Source of the DNA: a virus
Length of the DNA: 36,288 nucleotides
Strand: one strand, 5' to 3'
IMG/VR virus record: IMGVR_UViG_3300007960_000071
Location: 1-36,288 of that record
The notes under the pieces were generated by a model. That model was not told the DNA's origin, searched no databases, and saw only the letters and a list, made by a program, of their open reading frames with translations. A program made the translations under genes and the position numbers. Shown here piece by piece: positions 1-8,741 of the stretch. Position 1 is the stretch's first letter. Every line of letters begins with the position of its first letter.

Positions 1-648
1 GCGATTGAGGGTCCCATTGTCCGGCACCCTGATCAAGGTGACGTAGGCGTCGCTGTCCGCGTTCGCATCGAAGTGCTCCGTCTTGAGTACCCCGAGGTCC
101 CTGTTCGGGAGGCCCATCCCGCCGACGACCAGATCGCCCACTCTCGGGGCCCTCCAGCTCCACGGCAGGATCATCGGACGGACCCCCGACGCGAAGAACC
201 TGATGACGTCGGCAAGCGAGTCCAGGCGGCCACGTCGAGTCCAGAACAAGGCGGCGACCTTGATCAGGACCCGCTGCTGGTCTGTCGTGAGCTCGCCTGC
301 GACGGCCGACGCGACCCCCTGGCCCTCTCCGAACCCCACGTGGGTCAGGAGCGCCGCCACCAAGGCGTCCGGCGTCTTGTCGTAGTGGACCATCGACGGG
401 AGCTTCCATATCTTCTGGAAGACCTCGTTCATCAGCGCGCTCGCCTGCGAGAGCAGCCGCTGGTAGACCAAGCCGCCGTCCTGGTCCCACAGGCGGAGCC
501 CCTCGCTGAGCATCTCGTACAGGTCGAGGTCAGGGACGTCCGTCGAGTCCGCCACCCCACGGAACTGCTTGCTCGGCGCCGTGGCGTCCAGCGGCGACGA
601 CTCGAAGTCCTCGATCGCGTCGAGCGTTGCTTGGTAGACCGTCGCCAT
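1..648 (-). CDS. Phage tail protein, P2 gpI-like (baseplate periphery), 3' end cut by window
   Basis: Reading leftward from the ATG at 648, the frame stays open for 216 codons to the window edge, so the C-terminus is missing. The segment reading TRRGRLDSLADVIRFF (about residues 137-152) follows the pattern of gpI-type tail proteins, where an RGT-like turn precedes a helix at the end of the conserved domain. In P2-like phages gpI sits at the edge of the baseplate and connects to the tail fibres. The ATG overlaps the stop of the baseplate J-like gene (TGATG), the same J-then-I order as in P2. The gpI assignment rests on gene order plus a weak motif. A different tail-fibre connector is possible. 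Confidence 0.7.
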   Translation of the reverse strand, partial: MATVYQATLDAIEDFESSPLDATAPSKQFRGVADSTDVPDLDLYEMLSEGLRLWDQDGGLVYQRLLSQASALMNEVFQKIWKLPSMVHYDKTPDALVAALLTHVGFGEGQGVASAVAGELTTDQQRVLIKVAALFWTRRGRLDSLADVIRFFASGVRPMILPWSWRAPRVGDLVVGGMGLPNRDLGVLKTEHFDANADSDAYVTLIRVPDNGTLNR

Positions 649-2789
649 CAGATCACCGTCACCGTGATCGTCCCTGGCACCGGCAGCTCCGTCGCCGCGA
701 GCGCGACGTCGCTCCCTGGCCCAGTCGGGACGTTCGTGACGGCCGGGTCCGAGTTGAAGATTTCACTGATGATCCTGCTCGCGTACACCGACCCGCCGAA
801 GAGGTGCTCCCAGTTCCCGTTCGCCCTCTTCGCATCCGGGCTCAGGTAGGCCGTGATCGCCGTCACGATGTCTGCCTGCGTCCCGCCTGCCACCGTGACT
901 GTGACGTTGATGGCCTTCTGGGTGTAGTTGACCGCGGTGAGGGTCAGGCCGACCACCAGACGCCCCACGGCCCCGGTCACCAGATTCCCCGTGAAGAACT
1001 CGCTGATCTCGTCGAGCGTGGCCTGCGGCAAGGTGGACCCGCTCGGCCCCACGACGAGCAGCTTCACCGTCTTCTCGCCGAAGCCGTCCGCCACCGCCTT
1101 CGCGCGAATCACCGGGCTGGACCCGTCCGATGCCACGAACGCAAGAGCCAGGTCCTCTATGTCGTTCAAGGTCAGGGCGCGATCCCGCAGCCGTAGCGAC
1201 GCCGGGCCGGCGACCTTCAGTGCCGAGATGCTCTCGGTCGTCGAACCCTCTGGGGCCTTCCAGCCCGCTGCGGCTCGCGGGTTGTAGACCGTCGAGATGA
1301 AGCTCACAGAGCTCCTGTTGACGACGATCTCGTTGGCGCCCACGTTCCCGTCCTGCTCTGCCCCGTGACGGTACGTCAGCTTGAGGGAGGCGGAGATGCC
1401 CGGGAGCCGGCCACTCGTCCCGTCGCCGAAGGTCACGATCCCTCGCCCGTCCGCGTCGAACTCGAGGGTGAAGTCGAGGTCCGTGCTCGTAGACGAGAGG
1501 AAGTCCTGGACCTCCCCCGCCTCCGTGTACCCGCCACCCTCGTCCACGAAGGCTCGCAGCGTCCCCTCGATCAGGTCGTCGTTCGCCGTGATGAACGCCT
1601 GACTCGCAGACCCGTCGAAGGTCCCCGCCGGATCTTCCGTTGCGGACTCCCCCTGGGTCACGTCGAGGTGGAGGTACTGCTCCCCCGTCGCAATGTCTCC
1701 GCCCCCGTCCACGGTGGGCGCCGTCGAGGTCGCCTGCGTCATCCTGAGGCGCAGCCAGTACCTCTCCTTGCTGTTGACCGTGGTCTTCTTCCAGGTCCTG
1801 TTCGCCGTCTCCGGGATGGTGAAGGTGAGCGAGACGTCCGTCCCGTCCACGGTCTCGGTCAGGCCTGCGACCTCCTTCCAGGAGGTCCCGACGGAGTACG
1901 AGGCTGGGTCCGAGGACGGGGCCGCCTGCCCGAGCACCCCCGCCGTCACGATGCGATTCGCCCCACCCGAGTAGGTGCTGGCGACCGTCTCCGTTGCCCC
2001 CGTCGCCAGCAGCTTGATGACGACCTGGGTCCCGGACCTGTTGTTCGTGCCGAGGAGGCTTGTCAGGTCCACGTCCAGGGCCCCGCCCCCCGGGGTCACC
2101 GAAGTCGGGACCGTGTCCGACGTGCTCCCGTCGTAATACTCCCAGACGTGGTCGTCCGCCGCCCAGATGTCCCCGATGACCGAGGTCGCGAGGGTGAACC
2201 GCGTCCAGATCGCCGCCTCGTGCCCGACGTACAGCGCATCGTTCGCGGCTGGGACTCCGCCCCACGGGGTGAAGGTCCCAGTGCCGTTCATCTCTGCCGT
2301 GCGGTCGGTGAACACGCCTCCGTCGTCTTCATACGCCACCCCGATCTGGTCCGTCCGGGGCAGGGCGAGGGCGCTCACCAGCTCGAAGACGACTGGCGGC
2401 GTTCCCGAGCTCCCCTTCGTCGAGAACAGCGAGCCTGCCGGGACCGAAGCTGCCACCGTCACCGGCGCCCCGAGCCGGGCGATCAGGACCGCTGTCGCCG
2501 CAACTGCCTCCTTGAGCTCGTACCCGATCAGAAGTAGGTGGCCTCGTAGACTCTCGCGGAGCCTGGCCGACGGCATCAGGGTCTCGAGGGCGACGTGGTC
2601 GAGGAGGACGTTGCTGTAGTGGAACCCCGCCGCGAACGCGCTCAGGATCTGGATGGTGGGCTCGTTGTCGTCCTCGTCGGTCAGCTCGGGGACCTGCTGA
2701 CGGCGATAGGCGATGAGGGACTGGCGGATCTGAGGGTAGTACAGCCCAGAGAACTTGAAGTCGGGGATGCTAGTCGTGAAGACGGCCAC
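648..2789 (-). CDS. Baseplate J-like protein (gpJ/gp47 family)
   Basis: This 713-aa protein forms part of the contractile baseplate wedge. The diagnostic stretch is near residues 450-485: GIVTFGDGTSGRLPG, then a YRHGAEQDGNVGAN segment, the usual signature of baseplate J/gp47 proteins. It is longer than the roughly 300-aa P2 gpJ because of a beta-rich, Ser/Thr/Gly-rich section (about residues 150-430) before that signature, as in the longer gp47-like proteins. The start is a GTG immediately after the TAA of the upstream wedge gene, preceded by an AGGGGG ribosome site. It lies between the gp25-like and gpI-like genes, the standard baseplate order. Confidence 0.9.
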   Translation of the reverse strand: MAVFTTSIPDFKFSGLYYPQIRQSLIAYRRQQVPELTDEDDNEPTIQILSAFAAGFHYSNVLLDHVALETLMPSARLRESLRGHLLLIGYELKEAVAATAVLIARLGAPVTVAASVPAGSLFSTKGSSGTPPVVFELVSALALPRTDQIGVAYEDDGGVFTDRTAEMNGTGTFTPWGGVPAANDALYVGHEAAIWTRFTLATSVIGDIWAADDHVWEYYDGSTSDTVPTSVTPGGGALDVDLTSLLGTNNRSGTQVVIKLLATGATETVASTYSGGANRIVTAGVLGQAAPSSDPASYSVGTSWKEVAGLTETVDGTDVSLTFTIPETANRTWKKTTVNSKERYWLRLRMTQATSTAPTVDGGGDIATGEQYLHLDVTQGESATEDPAGTFDGSASQAFITANDDLIEGTLRAFVDEGGGYTEAGEVQDFLSSTSTDLDFTLEFDADGRGIVTFGDGTSGRLPGISASLKLTYRHGAEQDGNVGANEIVVNRSSVSFISTVYNPRAAAGWKAPEGSTTESISALKVAGPASLRLRDRALTLNDIEDLALAFVASDGSSPVIRAKAVADGFGEKTVKLLVVGPSGSTLPQATLDEISEFFTGNLVTGAVGRLVVGLTLTAVNYTQKAINVTVTVAGGTQADIVTAITAYLSPDAKRANGNWEHLFGGSVYASRIISEIFNSDPAVTNVPTGPGSDVALAATELPVPGTITVTVI

Positions 2790-3158
2790 TTAGCCCCCTG
2801 TGTTCGCGGTCTGGAGAGGGACGAGAGCGGATTCCTCCACCCCGTAGACGAGATCGCGATATCGGACCTCAACGTACAGGGTTCCCCCGTCTTGCTTGAA
2901 GGTCACCGTGCGTAGCTTCGCACGTCTCGCGCGCTCCCAGCGCCTGAAGTGGGCCTCGATCCCGCGCTTGAGGAGCGCCTGCGCTCGGCCGTCGTTGAGC
3001 GAGAAGACGGGATGGGCGATCCCGGCCGTGTTCCAGGGGTTCGCGCTCTCGCTCGAGCCGACGGCGACCATGATGAGCTTGCGCATCTGGCTCTCGCCGT
3101 CGTCGGTCCGGAGGCGCCCCCTGACGACCCTCGGCGGAAGTGATAGTCCTGTAGCCAT
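2790..3158 (-). CDS. Baseplate wedge protein, GPW/gp25-like
   Basis: This 122-aa protein matches the expected size and position of a T4 gp25/P2 gpW wedge component. The middle carries NPWNTAGIAHPVFSLNDG and a helix rich in Arg and Ala (about 63-80), then a strand reading LYVEVRYRDLVYG. The N-PW...G-I-xHP arrangement followed by a strand near the C-terminus fits the gp25-like fold. The family normally nucleates wedge assembly and contacts the sheath. The ATG has a GGAGG site 7 bases upstream on the minus strand. The gene sits directly before the baseplate J-like gene. Sequence similarity is moderate, so context carries much of the call. Confidence 0.65.
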   Translation of the reverse strand: MATGLSLPPRVVRGRLRTDDGESQMRKLIMVAVGSSESANPWNTAGIAHPVFSLNDGRAQALLKRGIEAHFRRWERARRAKLRTVTFKQDGGTLYVEVRYRDLVYGVEESALVPLQTANTGG

Positions 3159-3193
3159 CTCGGCCCTCCTCGCGCGCGAGCCTACCTCGGCGG

Positions 3194-4030
3194 CTAGCTC
3201 TTGGCGATCTTGACGACCGTCGAGAGGTGGTCGTCGATCACCGACTTCTGCGACGCAAGGTTGTTCTGGATCGACGTCAGCACGGTGTCAACGGTGGCCA
3301 GCGTCCCGAGTGCTCCGCTCATGTCGATGCCGAGGTTCACGGTCCCTGCCGTGGTCGCGACCGGTGCAGCCGCGATCAGGGGGTCGAGACCCGACGCCGC
3401 GAAGGCGACCCCGATCGCGTTCATGGCCGCCCCATTCGCGCTGAGCACGATCTCCCAGGCCTGGATGTGCAGCTCCGCGACGTCCCTGATGGCCTTCACC
3501 TGCGCACGGAGCGACTCGACCTCATCGATCGTCGACTCCATCCAGGTCTGGTAGGACTCGCCCACCACGGCCTTCTCCCCGGCGTCGATCGTCCCGAGCC
3601 GGACGAGCGTCGCGTCCAGCGCAACCTCGTTCTTGCTGATGTCGAACAGCAGGATCGCCCCACTCTTCATCTTGATGCCGTACCGCTTGCGGTAGTTCCC
3701 ATCCCTCATCTCGGACGGGAGATCGTTCCGATCCTTGTAGAAGGCCGAGCGGTACCGGAAGTTCGGGTTCGTCAGGAAGGTCTGCGCGTAGGACCGGTCG
3801 AGTGTCGACCCTGTCGTGTACTCGATCAGGACGGCGTCGCCGACCTCCGGGAGGATGAACCACCCGTGCCCCTCCCCAGCGAACGGGAACTCCGGCGCCA
3901 CCCAGACGGGGATCTCGATGTCGTTGCCCGTCACAGCCCCGCACCGGACCTTGATCCTCCCGAGCCGGTCTGGGTCGTTCGTGTTCGTGACGATCGCTTG
4001 CGCGGTCTCAGTGAAGATGTGCCCGCTCAC
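3194..4030 (-). CDS. Baseplate assembly protein gpV-like / gp5 OB-fold spike base
   Basis: The protein is 278 aa from a GTG at 4030 that overlaps the hub gene's stop (GTGA) and has GGAGGG 7 bases upstream. An ATG farther upstream at 4066 lies deeper in the hub gene and is less likely. Residues 10-80 look like the N-terminal OB fold of gpV/gp5 proteins: an IVTNTNDPDRLGRIKVR strand-turn-strand, then PVWVAPEFPFAGEGHGWFILPEVGDAVLIEY. These proteins join the hub to the membrane-piercing spike. The C-terminal half (from about residue 140) is helical and alanine-rich rather than a beta-helix, so the spike tip is probably a separate protein. Confidence 0.85.
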   Translation of the reverse strand: MSGHIFTETAQAIVTNTNDPDRLGRIKVRCGAVTGNDIEIPVWVAPEFPFAGEGHGWFILPEVGDAVLIEYTTGSTLDRSYAQTFLTNPNFRYRSAFYKDRNDLPSEMRDGNYRKRYGIKMKSGAILLFDISKNEVALDATLVRLGTIDAGEKAVVGESYQTWMESTIDEVESLRAQVKAIRDVAELHIQAWEIVLSANGAAMNAIGVAFAASGLDPLIAAAPVATTAGTVNLGIDMSGALGTLATVDTVLTSIQNNLASQKSVIDDHLSTVVKIAKS

Positions 4031-5253
4031 CGGATCGCCCTCCGCGCTGTGAAGGTGGTGGTCCACCCGTCCGACTTGTAGGTGTGCCCCACCGTGCTGA
4101 AGTAGTAGTCCCCCCGGTACCTCACCCCGAAGTAGTCGCTGTCCAGCTCGTGGACGTCCCCCGCGCGGATCAGGACGCCGGGAAGGGTGCCGTCGGCCGA
4201 GATGAACAGGTCCTTGTTCCTCTCGAACCAGGTCTTCACGAAGGTCCTGGCCTCTTCGATGTTCTTGAACGGCTTCGTGAGCACCTGGATGGAGTGTCCT
4301 GCCGCCGCGATCTTCACCTTTGTGGCCTCAGGCCCGGACGCGATCTTCGCGTTGAACCGTCTGCTCCGTCGGAAGAACGGGTCCTCCCCCTTCTCCGTGC
4401 TCTCCTCGCTGATGATCCGCCAGCCTCCCCTCCGGCCCTCTGGGCCCACCGCCTGTGGGTCCCACACGTAGGCTTGGATCTCAGACACCATGGTGTCGAT
4501 CTCGTACTTGAAGTTGATGTCGGTCAGATCCGCGACGAGGTCGTAGTACCGGAAGACGTGCTTCTTCTTCTGCCGCGACACGTTGAACACGCTCGTGAAG
4601 ACAGCGTACCACGCCCCCTCCGAAGACTTCCCCCGGACCCCGGGCGAGCTCCCTCGCAGTGCCGTCCCCGGGCGGTACTCGATCCAGAAGACCGCGTCGT
4701 AGAAGTTCGCCAGGGCCCGGACGATCTGCATGTCGGTCTGGCCCTTCTTCTGGATGAACGTGTCCTCGATGTCGGAGTAGGCAGGGTCGATGTCGAGGCG
4801 GATGCTGTACTTCGACAGGATCTTCTCGAGGAGCTGGGGGATCGGCCCCTCGCTCGTGTTGCTCGGCTCGTCGCCCCTCTTCTCAGGGGTCTTCCCGGAC
4901 TGCGTCAGGGCGAGCTGCTGCTTCATCATCCGCCAGCCGCGATCGCGTGCGGTGACCTTGATGGTCGGGACGTCACTGTTTCCGAAGTCGACCTCCTGCC
5001 GGATGATCTCCGCGCGGCCCAGGAAGTTGGTCTTGCCCCCGTACCCGATGTGGACTTCGACCTCGTTCCCGGGGTTGAAGATGACGTTGTCAGTGAACCT
5101 TCCTCGGTGGTTCGCGACTATCAGGGTGAGCTGCGTGGTGAGCTCGGTCCCTTCCTCCCACACGATGCTCTGGACCCAGTCGCCAAGGTCCTCGGTGACG
5201 TCCCGGTCCTCAACGTAGACCCGCGCGTGCGGGGCTGTCCTGTCGGCGGCCAC
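4027..5253 (-). CDS. Tail hub protein, late control gpD / gp27-like
   Basis: This 408-aa protein is placed as the central baseplate hub. The N-terminus shows paired beta elements typical of gpD/gp27 proteins: VYVEDRDVTEDLGDWVQSI, then LTLIVANHRGRFTD, VEVHIGYGGKTNFLGRAEII and TIKVTARDRG. A later segment (about residues 130-170), in which the protein asks for a small-domain insertion, reads LLEKILSKYSIRLDID. The start is a GTG with an AGGG site. The stop overlaps the gpV-like start by GTGA, which suggests coupled translation of hub and spike base. Order LysM protein, gpD, gpV, gp25, J, I is the common myovirus and PVC-type arrangement. Confidence 0.85.
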   Translation of the reverse strand: MAADRTAPHARVYVEDRDVTEDLGDWVQSIVWEEGTELTTQLTLIVANHRGRFTDNVIFNPGNEVEVHIGYGGKTNFLGRAEIIRQEVDFGNSDVPTIKVTARDRGWRMMKQQLALTQSGKTPEKRGDEPSNTSEGPIPQLLEKILSKYSIRLDIDPAYSDIEDTFIQKKGQTDMQIVRALANFYDAVFWIEYRPGTALRGSSPGVRGKSSEGAWYAVFTSVFNVSRQKKKHVFRYYDLVADLTDINFKYEIDTMVSEIQAYVWDPQAVGPEGRRGGWRIISEESTEKGEDPFFRRSRRFNAKIASGPEATKVKIAAAGHSIQVLTKPFKNIEEARTFVKTWFERNKDLFISADGTLPGVLIRAGDVHELDSDYFGVRYRGDYYFSTVGHTYKSDGWTTTFTARRAIR

Positions 5254-5263
5254 CTCGGCAGCC

Positions 5264-6082
5264 CTAGAGGGAGGACCCTGGCGAAGCCAGGTAGTCGGAG
5301 AGGTCTTCGATGCTCACAACGACCTCGGGGCGGGCAAGGTCCAGGACGACCGCCCCGTTCCCCGGATCTCGCCGGAGGATCGCCTCTTCGGGAACTTCCA
5401 CGAGGTCGCCTGCCTCCGGGAACGCCTTCTCCGAGTTCTGCCGGAGCTTGACCCCGAGATCGGGGTCGCCGTACTCCTCCGCAGCGATGGACTCGAACGT
5501 GTCTCCGTCCGCCACAGCGCGGAGCTCCGGCTCCTTGACGACGTCGTCGCCGCCCGTCGTCTCGTCCGCTTCCTCCGGCTCCACGATCTTCAGGGTGATC
5601 TCGAAGACCCCCGTGTGGAGCCTCCCGTCGTCGTCGGCCAGCCTGTCGTAGGTGATCGACCCGACCGACTCCACGAAGCACTCGAATCCGAGCTCGCCCC
5701 ACACGAACAGCCAACGCGGCGGGCGCTTGAGGGTGCGATCTGGCGCGACCGCGCTCTTCAAGGTGTCACGGAACTGGGACACGACCCCGGCTGCCTCAGG
5801 GGCCCCGGTGACCGACAGGAACCGGTTGTCCGGGTCCGGCAGGTCAGCCTTGACGGATGCGTCCTCGATGAAGGTCGCCTTGAACGACAACGACTGCGGC
5901 CCGCCGTAGACCCACTGCGTCCTCGGGTGTCTTCGCCCCGGGATGATGGCGTCGGCGTAGACGCCCACCTCCGCGATCTCGACCATGTCCTCCGGCGCCA
6001 ACTGGCCGACGATGGCTCGGCCGTCGTTGACCCCCGGGTCCAGCGGGTGCAGCGCCCAGCGCTCGTAGGGTCGCACCGGCAT
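5264..6082 (-). CDS. LysM-domain tail protein (hub/tube connector)
   Basis: The 272-aa product starts at the ATG at 6082, which overlaps the tape measure stop (TGATG) and has a GAGG site. A longer frame upstream would lie inside the tape measure gene. Residues 1-170 form a beta-rich tail-tube-like region (VYGGPQSLSFKATFIED, RWLFVWGELGFECFVESVG). A LysM module lies at about 187-232 (RAVADGDTFESIAAEEYGD ... GDLVEVP). In contractile systems such proteins sit between tape measure and hub genes and connect hub to tube (T4 gp53 or PBSX XkdP type). The LysM may touch peptidoglycan or simply serve a structural role. Confidence 0.85.
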   Translation of the reverse strand: MPVRPYERWALHPLDPGVNDGRAIVGQLAPEDMVEIAEVGVYADAIIPGRRHPRTQWVYGGPQSLSFKATFIEDASVKADLPDPDNRFLSVTGAPEAAGVVSQFRDTLKSAVAPDRTLKRPPRWLFVWGELGFECFVESVGSITYDRLADDDGRLHTGVFEITLKIVEPEEADETTGGDDVVKEPELRAVADGDTFESIAAEEYGDPDLGVKLRQNSEKAFPEAGDLVEVPEEAILRRDPGNGAVVLDLARPEVVVSIEDLSDYLASPGSSL

Positions 6083-8523
6083 CAGGACGACCTCGCCGAC
6101 AGTCCGTTGTCTTGCACCATCTGGCGACTCCACGGGGTCACGTCGGCCCCACCGCGTTCCTGGAGGTCGAGGTCGGCGCGGGCCACGGCCTTGCTGAGCT
6201 GCTTCCCGTCGAGCTGCACAGTCGTGCTCACGTTGACGCAGCCCCCGCCACGGCCTCCCCGACCTCGGCGCGTCCTCGACTCGGACTCGTCAAGGCGATC
6301 AAGGAGCGAGGGGTTGTTCAACTTGTTGCGGATCTCCGTCCGTTTCAGCGACTTCATCCCCATCTCGGGGTCCCCAAAGGTCATCACGTCGCCGCCCTGC
6401 GGAGCCACAAACGGCGACGACACGAACCCGTCGCTGCCCGCGACCTGGGCCTCGGCGTTCGCCACCCCAAAGATCGCATCCGCCAGGTTCAAGTGCCCGG
6501 CCGCCGCGTCGTTCGCCGCTACGCCAAGCTGCGACAGCATCTCCTGGAGCTTCCGGCCCTCGGCTGTCGCTGCCTCCGTTGCCGTCTTCTCCTTCCCCAT
6601 GCTCTTGAGGTACGCGTCTCGGGCCGCCTTCGTCTCAAGGAAGACCGTCTTCTGCTTCTTCAGCTCTCCGGAGGCGGTTCTGTAGTAGCTCTGGCTCGCG
6701 ATTGCCTGCTTGATCATCGCGCGGGTCCCGCGATCGATCATGTCCGCGAGGGCCTGCCCGGCGAAGTAGGCTGCCGTCATCGCCGCGACGAATAGGCCGA
6801 AGGGTCCCAGCGCAGCCGCCGTCGCAATCGCCGCAGCCCGCAACGCGCCGACCAGCCCGGTGATCCCGACGGTCAGCACGGCCTGCGCGAATCCGAGCGC
6901 CCCCATGGACCTGACGAACAGGAGCACCGAGCTCGCCAGCGCAGGGATCGCGCCGAGCAGGTATCCGATGGGCGCACGCATGAGCGCCATGCTCGTGACT
7001 GCCGTGACTGCTGAGTTCCCGACGGCAATGAAGCCCGGGACGACCACCCACAGAACCTGGCCCAGCCCATAGAGGAGCCGCACTACGCCCCCCGTCATCA
7101 GAAGCACGGAGCCCAGAGCCAGCCCGACCGCCCCGATGATGGGGGACAGGAGGGCGAAGGCGACCCCCCAGCCGACCACCTTCTGGTGGAACGGGTCGGC
7201 CGTTTCCAAGAAGTCCGCGACCTCTCCCTTGAACCAGTCGAAGGACTCAACGGCGCGCTCCACGCCTTTCCGCAGGGCCTCCGCCATCACGACGGCGTCC
7301 CGGCTGATCCCGATGTCCAGCACCGGCCCGCGTTCCCCGCCACTCCTCCGAAGTGCGATCAGCGCGGCCCCGATCTCGAGGACGAACGTTCGGAGCTTCA
7401 GGGCCTCGTCGCGGAGCTCGAACTTCTCGAACATCTCGATCCCGACAACGCCCATCCCGGCCTTGATGGAGTCGAACATCCCTCCAAGGCTCGTGGACGT
7501 GATCCTGGCCTTCTCCGCCAGGCTCCCAAGCCCATTCCGCGACACGTCGATGAGCTGCCGCAGGCGGTCACCGCCTGCCAGCATCAGGAACACCGCCGCA
7601 CGCGCGCCACGGACGTTGAAGATGTCGGTCAGGCGCCCGACCTTGTCAGGCGTCGTCATCCCCTCCATCGCGGCGTTCAGACGGTCGATGATGTCCGGCA
7701 GGGGGATCAGCCCCCCATGCAGCGCTGTGATCGACCCCGTGAACGCCTCGATCTGCTTGCGCTTCTTCGGCTTTGCGAGGGCCGTGAGCATCTGACCGAA
7801 CGAGGTGCCGATGATCGACGGGGGGACTTTGAAGTCGGCCATCGCCCCGATCGAGGCCGTGGTCTCATGCAGCCCCATGCCGAGGGCAGCCGCTGCCGGT
7901 CCGGCAAAACGCAGAGAGGTGCTGATCCCCTCGATGTTCGTCTGAACGCTGTCGGATACCCGCGAGAGGGAGTCGCCTGCCTTGCGGGCCTCCGAGCGTG
8001 CGATGCCGAACATCGACAGAGCGCCCAGGAGGATCTGGATGGCCTTCTCGCTCTTGATGGCCTCGACCCCGGCCAGCTCCAACGCCGGCACCAGAACCGA
8101 CTTCATCTCGTCGGCCGTGGAGACGCCGGCCCGCGCGAGCACCGTGATCGACTCGGCGATCTCGCGAGGCCTCTTCCCGATGCTCGGGTCGAGCGCAAGG
8201 GTCTCTGCCAGCTCGCGCAGCTCCTCCTTGCGCTCGGCGAACTTCGCCGTCCCGAGCACGGCGCCCGTCTTCGCAATTGCGCGATCGAAGGCGACGGCCT
8301 CCTTCGCCGCGAAGACCGCCCCAAGCCCTCCTGCCGCCGCCAGCGGGATGAGCCCGCGTCGAATCATGCCGAGACCCTCGGCGACGTTCTTCCCACCCCG
8401 CTTAACGGTCTTCAGACGGTCCCTGAAGGTCTGGAGCCCTCGACTCAGGCCGTCGATGCGGTCGAGCGCGTTGCCGGGCTCGAAGATGAAGTGCGCGGCG
8501 AGGCCAACGCGTTCGAGACTCAC
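6082..8523 (-). CDS. Tail tape measure protein
   Basis: At 813 aa this is the longest helical protein in the tail module and sits right after the chaperone pair, the classic position. Residues 60-300 resemble the TP901-type tape measure core (AAGGLGAVFAAKEAVAFDRA, IAESITVLARAGVSTADEM, AAALGMGLHETTASIGAMAD). Several hydrophobic, Gly/Ala-rich segments lie at about 445-620, the usual membrane-active part. The start is a GTG overlapping the chaperone stop (GTGA). By the rule of thumb of about 0.15 nm per residue, a tail near 120 nm would be expected. There is no visible lytic domain. Confidence 0.93.
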   Translation of the reverse strand: MSLERVGLAAHFIFEPGNALDRIDGLSRGLQTFRDRLKTVKRGGKNVAEGLGMIRRGLIPLAAAGGLGAVFAAKEAVAFDRAIAKTGAVLGTAKFAERKEELRELAETLALDPSIGKRPREIAESITVLARAGVSTADEMKSVLVPALELAGVEAIKSEKAIQILLGALSMFGIARSEARKAGDSLSRVSDSVQTNIEGISTSLRFAGPAAAALGMGLHETTASIGAMADFKVPPSIIGTSFGQMLTALAKPKKRKQIEAFTGSITALHGGLIPLPDIIDRLNAAMEGMTTPDKVGRLTDIFNVRGARAAVFLMLAGGDRLRQLIDVSRNGLGSLAEKARITSTSLGGMFDSIKAGMGVVGIEMFEKFELRDEALKLRTFVLEIGAALIALRRSGGERGPVLDIGISRDAVVMAEALRKGVERAVESFDWFKGEVADFLETADPFHQKVVGWGVAFALLSPIIGAVGLALGSVLLMTGGVVRLLYGLGQVLWVVVPGFIAVGNSAVTAVTSMALMRAPIGYLLGAIPALASSVLLFVRSMGALGFAQAVLTVGITGLVGALRAAAIATAAALGPFGLFVAAMTAAYFAGQALADMIDRGTRAMIKQAIASQSYYRTASGELKKQKTVFLETKAARDAYLKSMGKEKTATEAATAEGRKLQEMLSQLGVAANDAAAGHLNLADAIFGVANAEAQVAGSDGFVSSPFVAPQGGDVMTFGDPEMGMKSLKRTEIRNKLNNPSLLDRLDESESRTRRGRGGRGGGCVNVSTTVQLDGKQLSKAVARADLDLQERGGADVTPWSRQMVQDNGLSARSS

Positions 8524-8741
8524 TTGCGCCCCCGGCCCGCAAGCGCGCGGGTGATCGCTCGCTCATCGGCTTCCTCGCGGGCGAGCGCCTTGTGGAGCCT
8601 CTTCAGCATCTCGACCCTCATCGTGGGGCCCATGTCCTCGATCGGCCACGTGAATCCGGGGACAGAGTACGCCAACCGGAAGACCTGGTCATAGAAGTCA
8701 GCCAGGTCGACTAGGCGGAAATACTCGTCCCCGAGAAAAAA
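8520..8741 (-). CDS. -1 frame extension of the tail assembly chaperone (T-like part)
   Basis: After a -1 slip on T_TTT_TTC, translation would leave the 274-aa frame after its residue 267 and add 71 residues, giving a 338-aa fusion ending at 8520. The added part begins LGDEYFRLVDLADFYDQVF and is largely helical. As a stand-alone gene the frame would need a GTG at 8795 inside the upstream gene, with no recognisable ribosome site, so a fusion is the better reading. Its stop overlaps the tape measure start (GTGA). It parallels lambda gpGT: the long form recruits the tape measure while the short form coats it. Confidence 0.7.
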   Translation of the reverse strand, partial: FFLGDEYFRLVDLADFYDQVFRLAYSVPGFTWPIEDMGPTMRVEMLKRLHKALAREEADERAITRALAGRGRK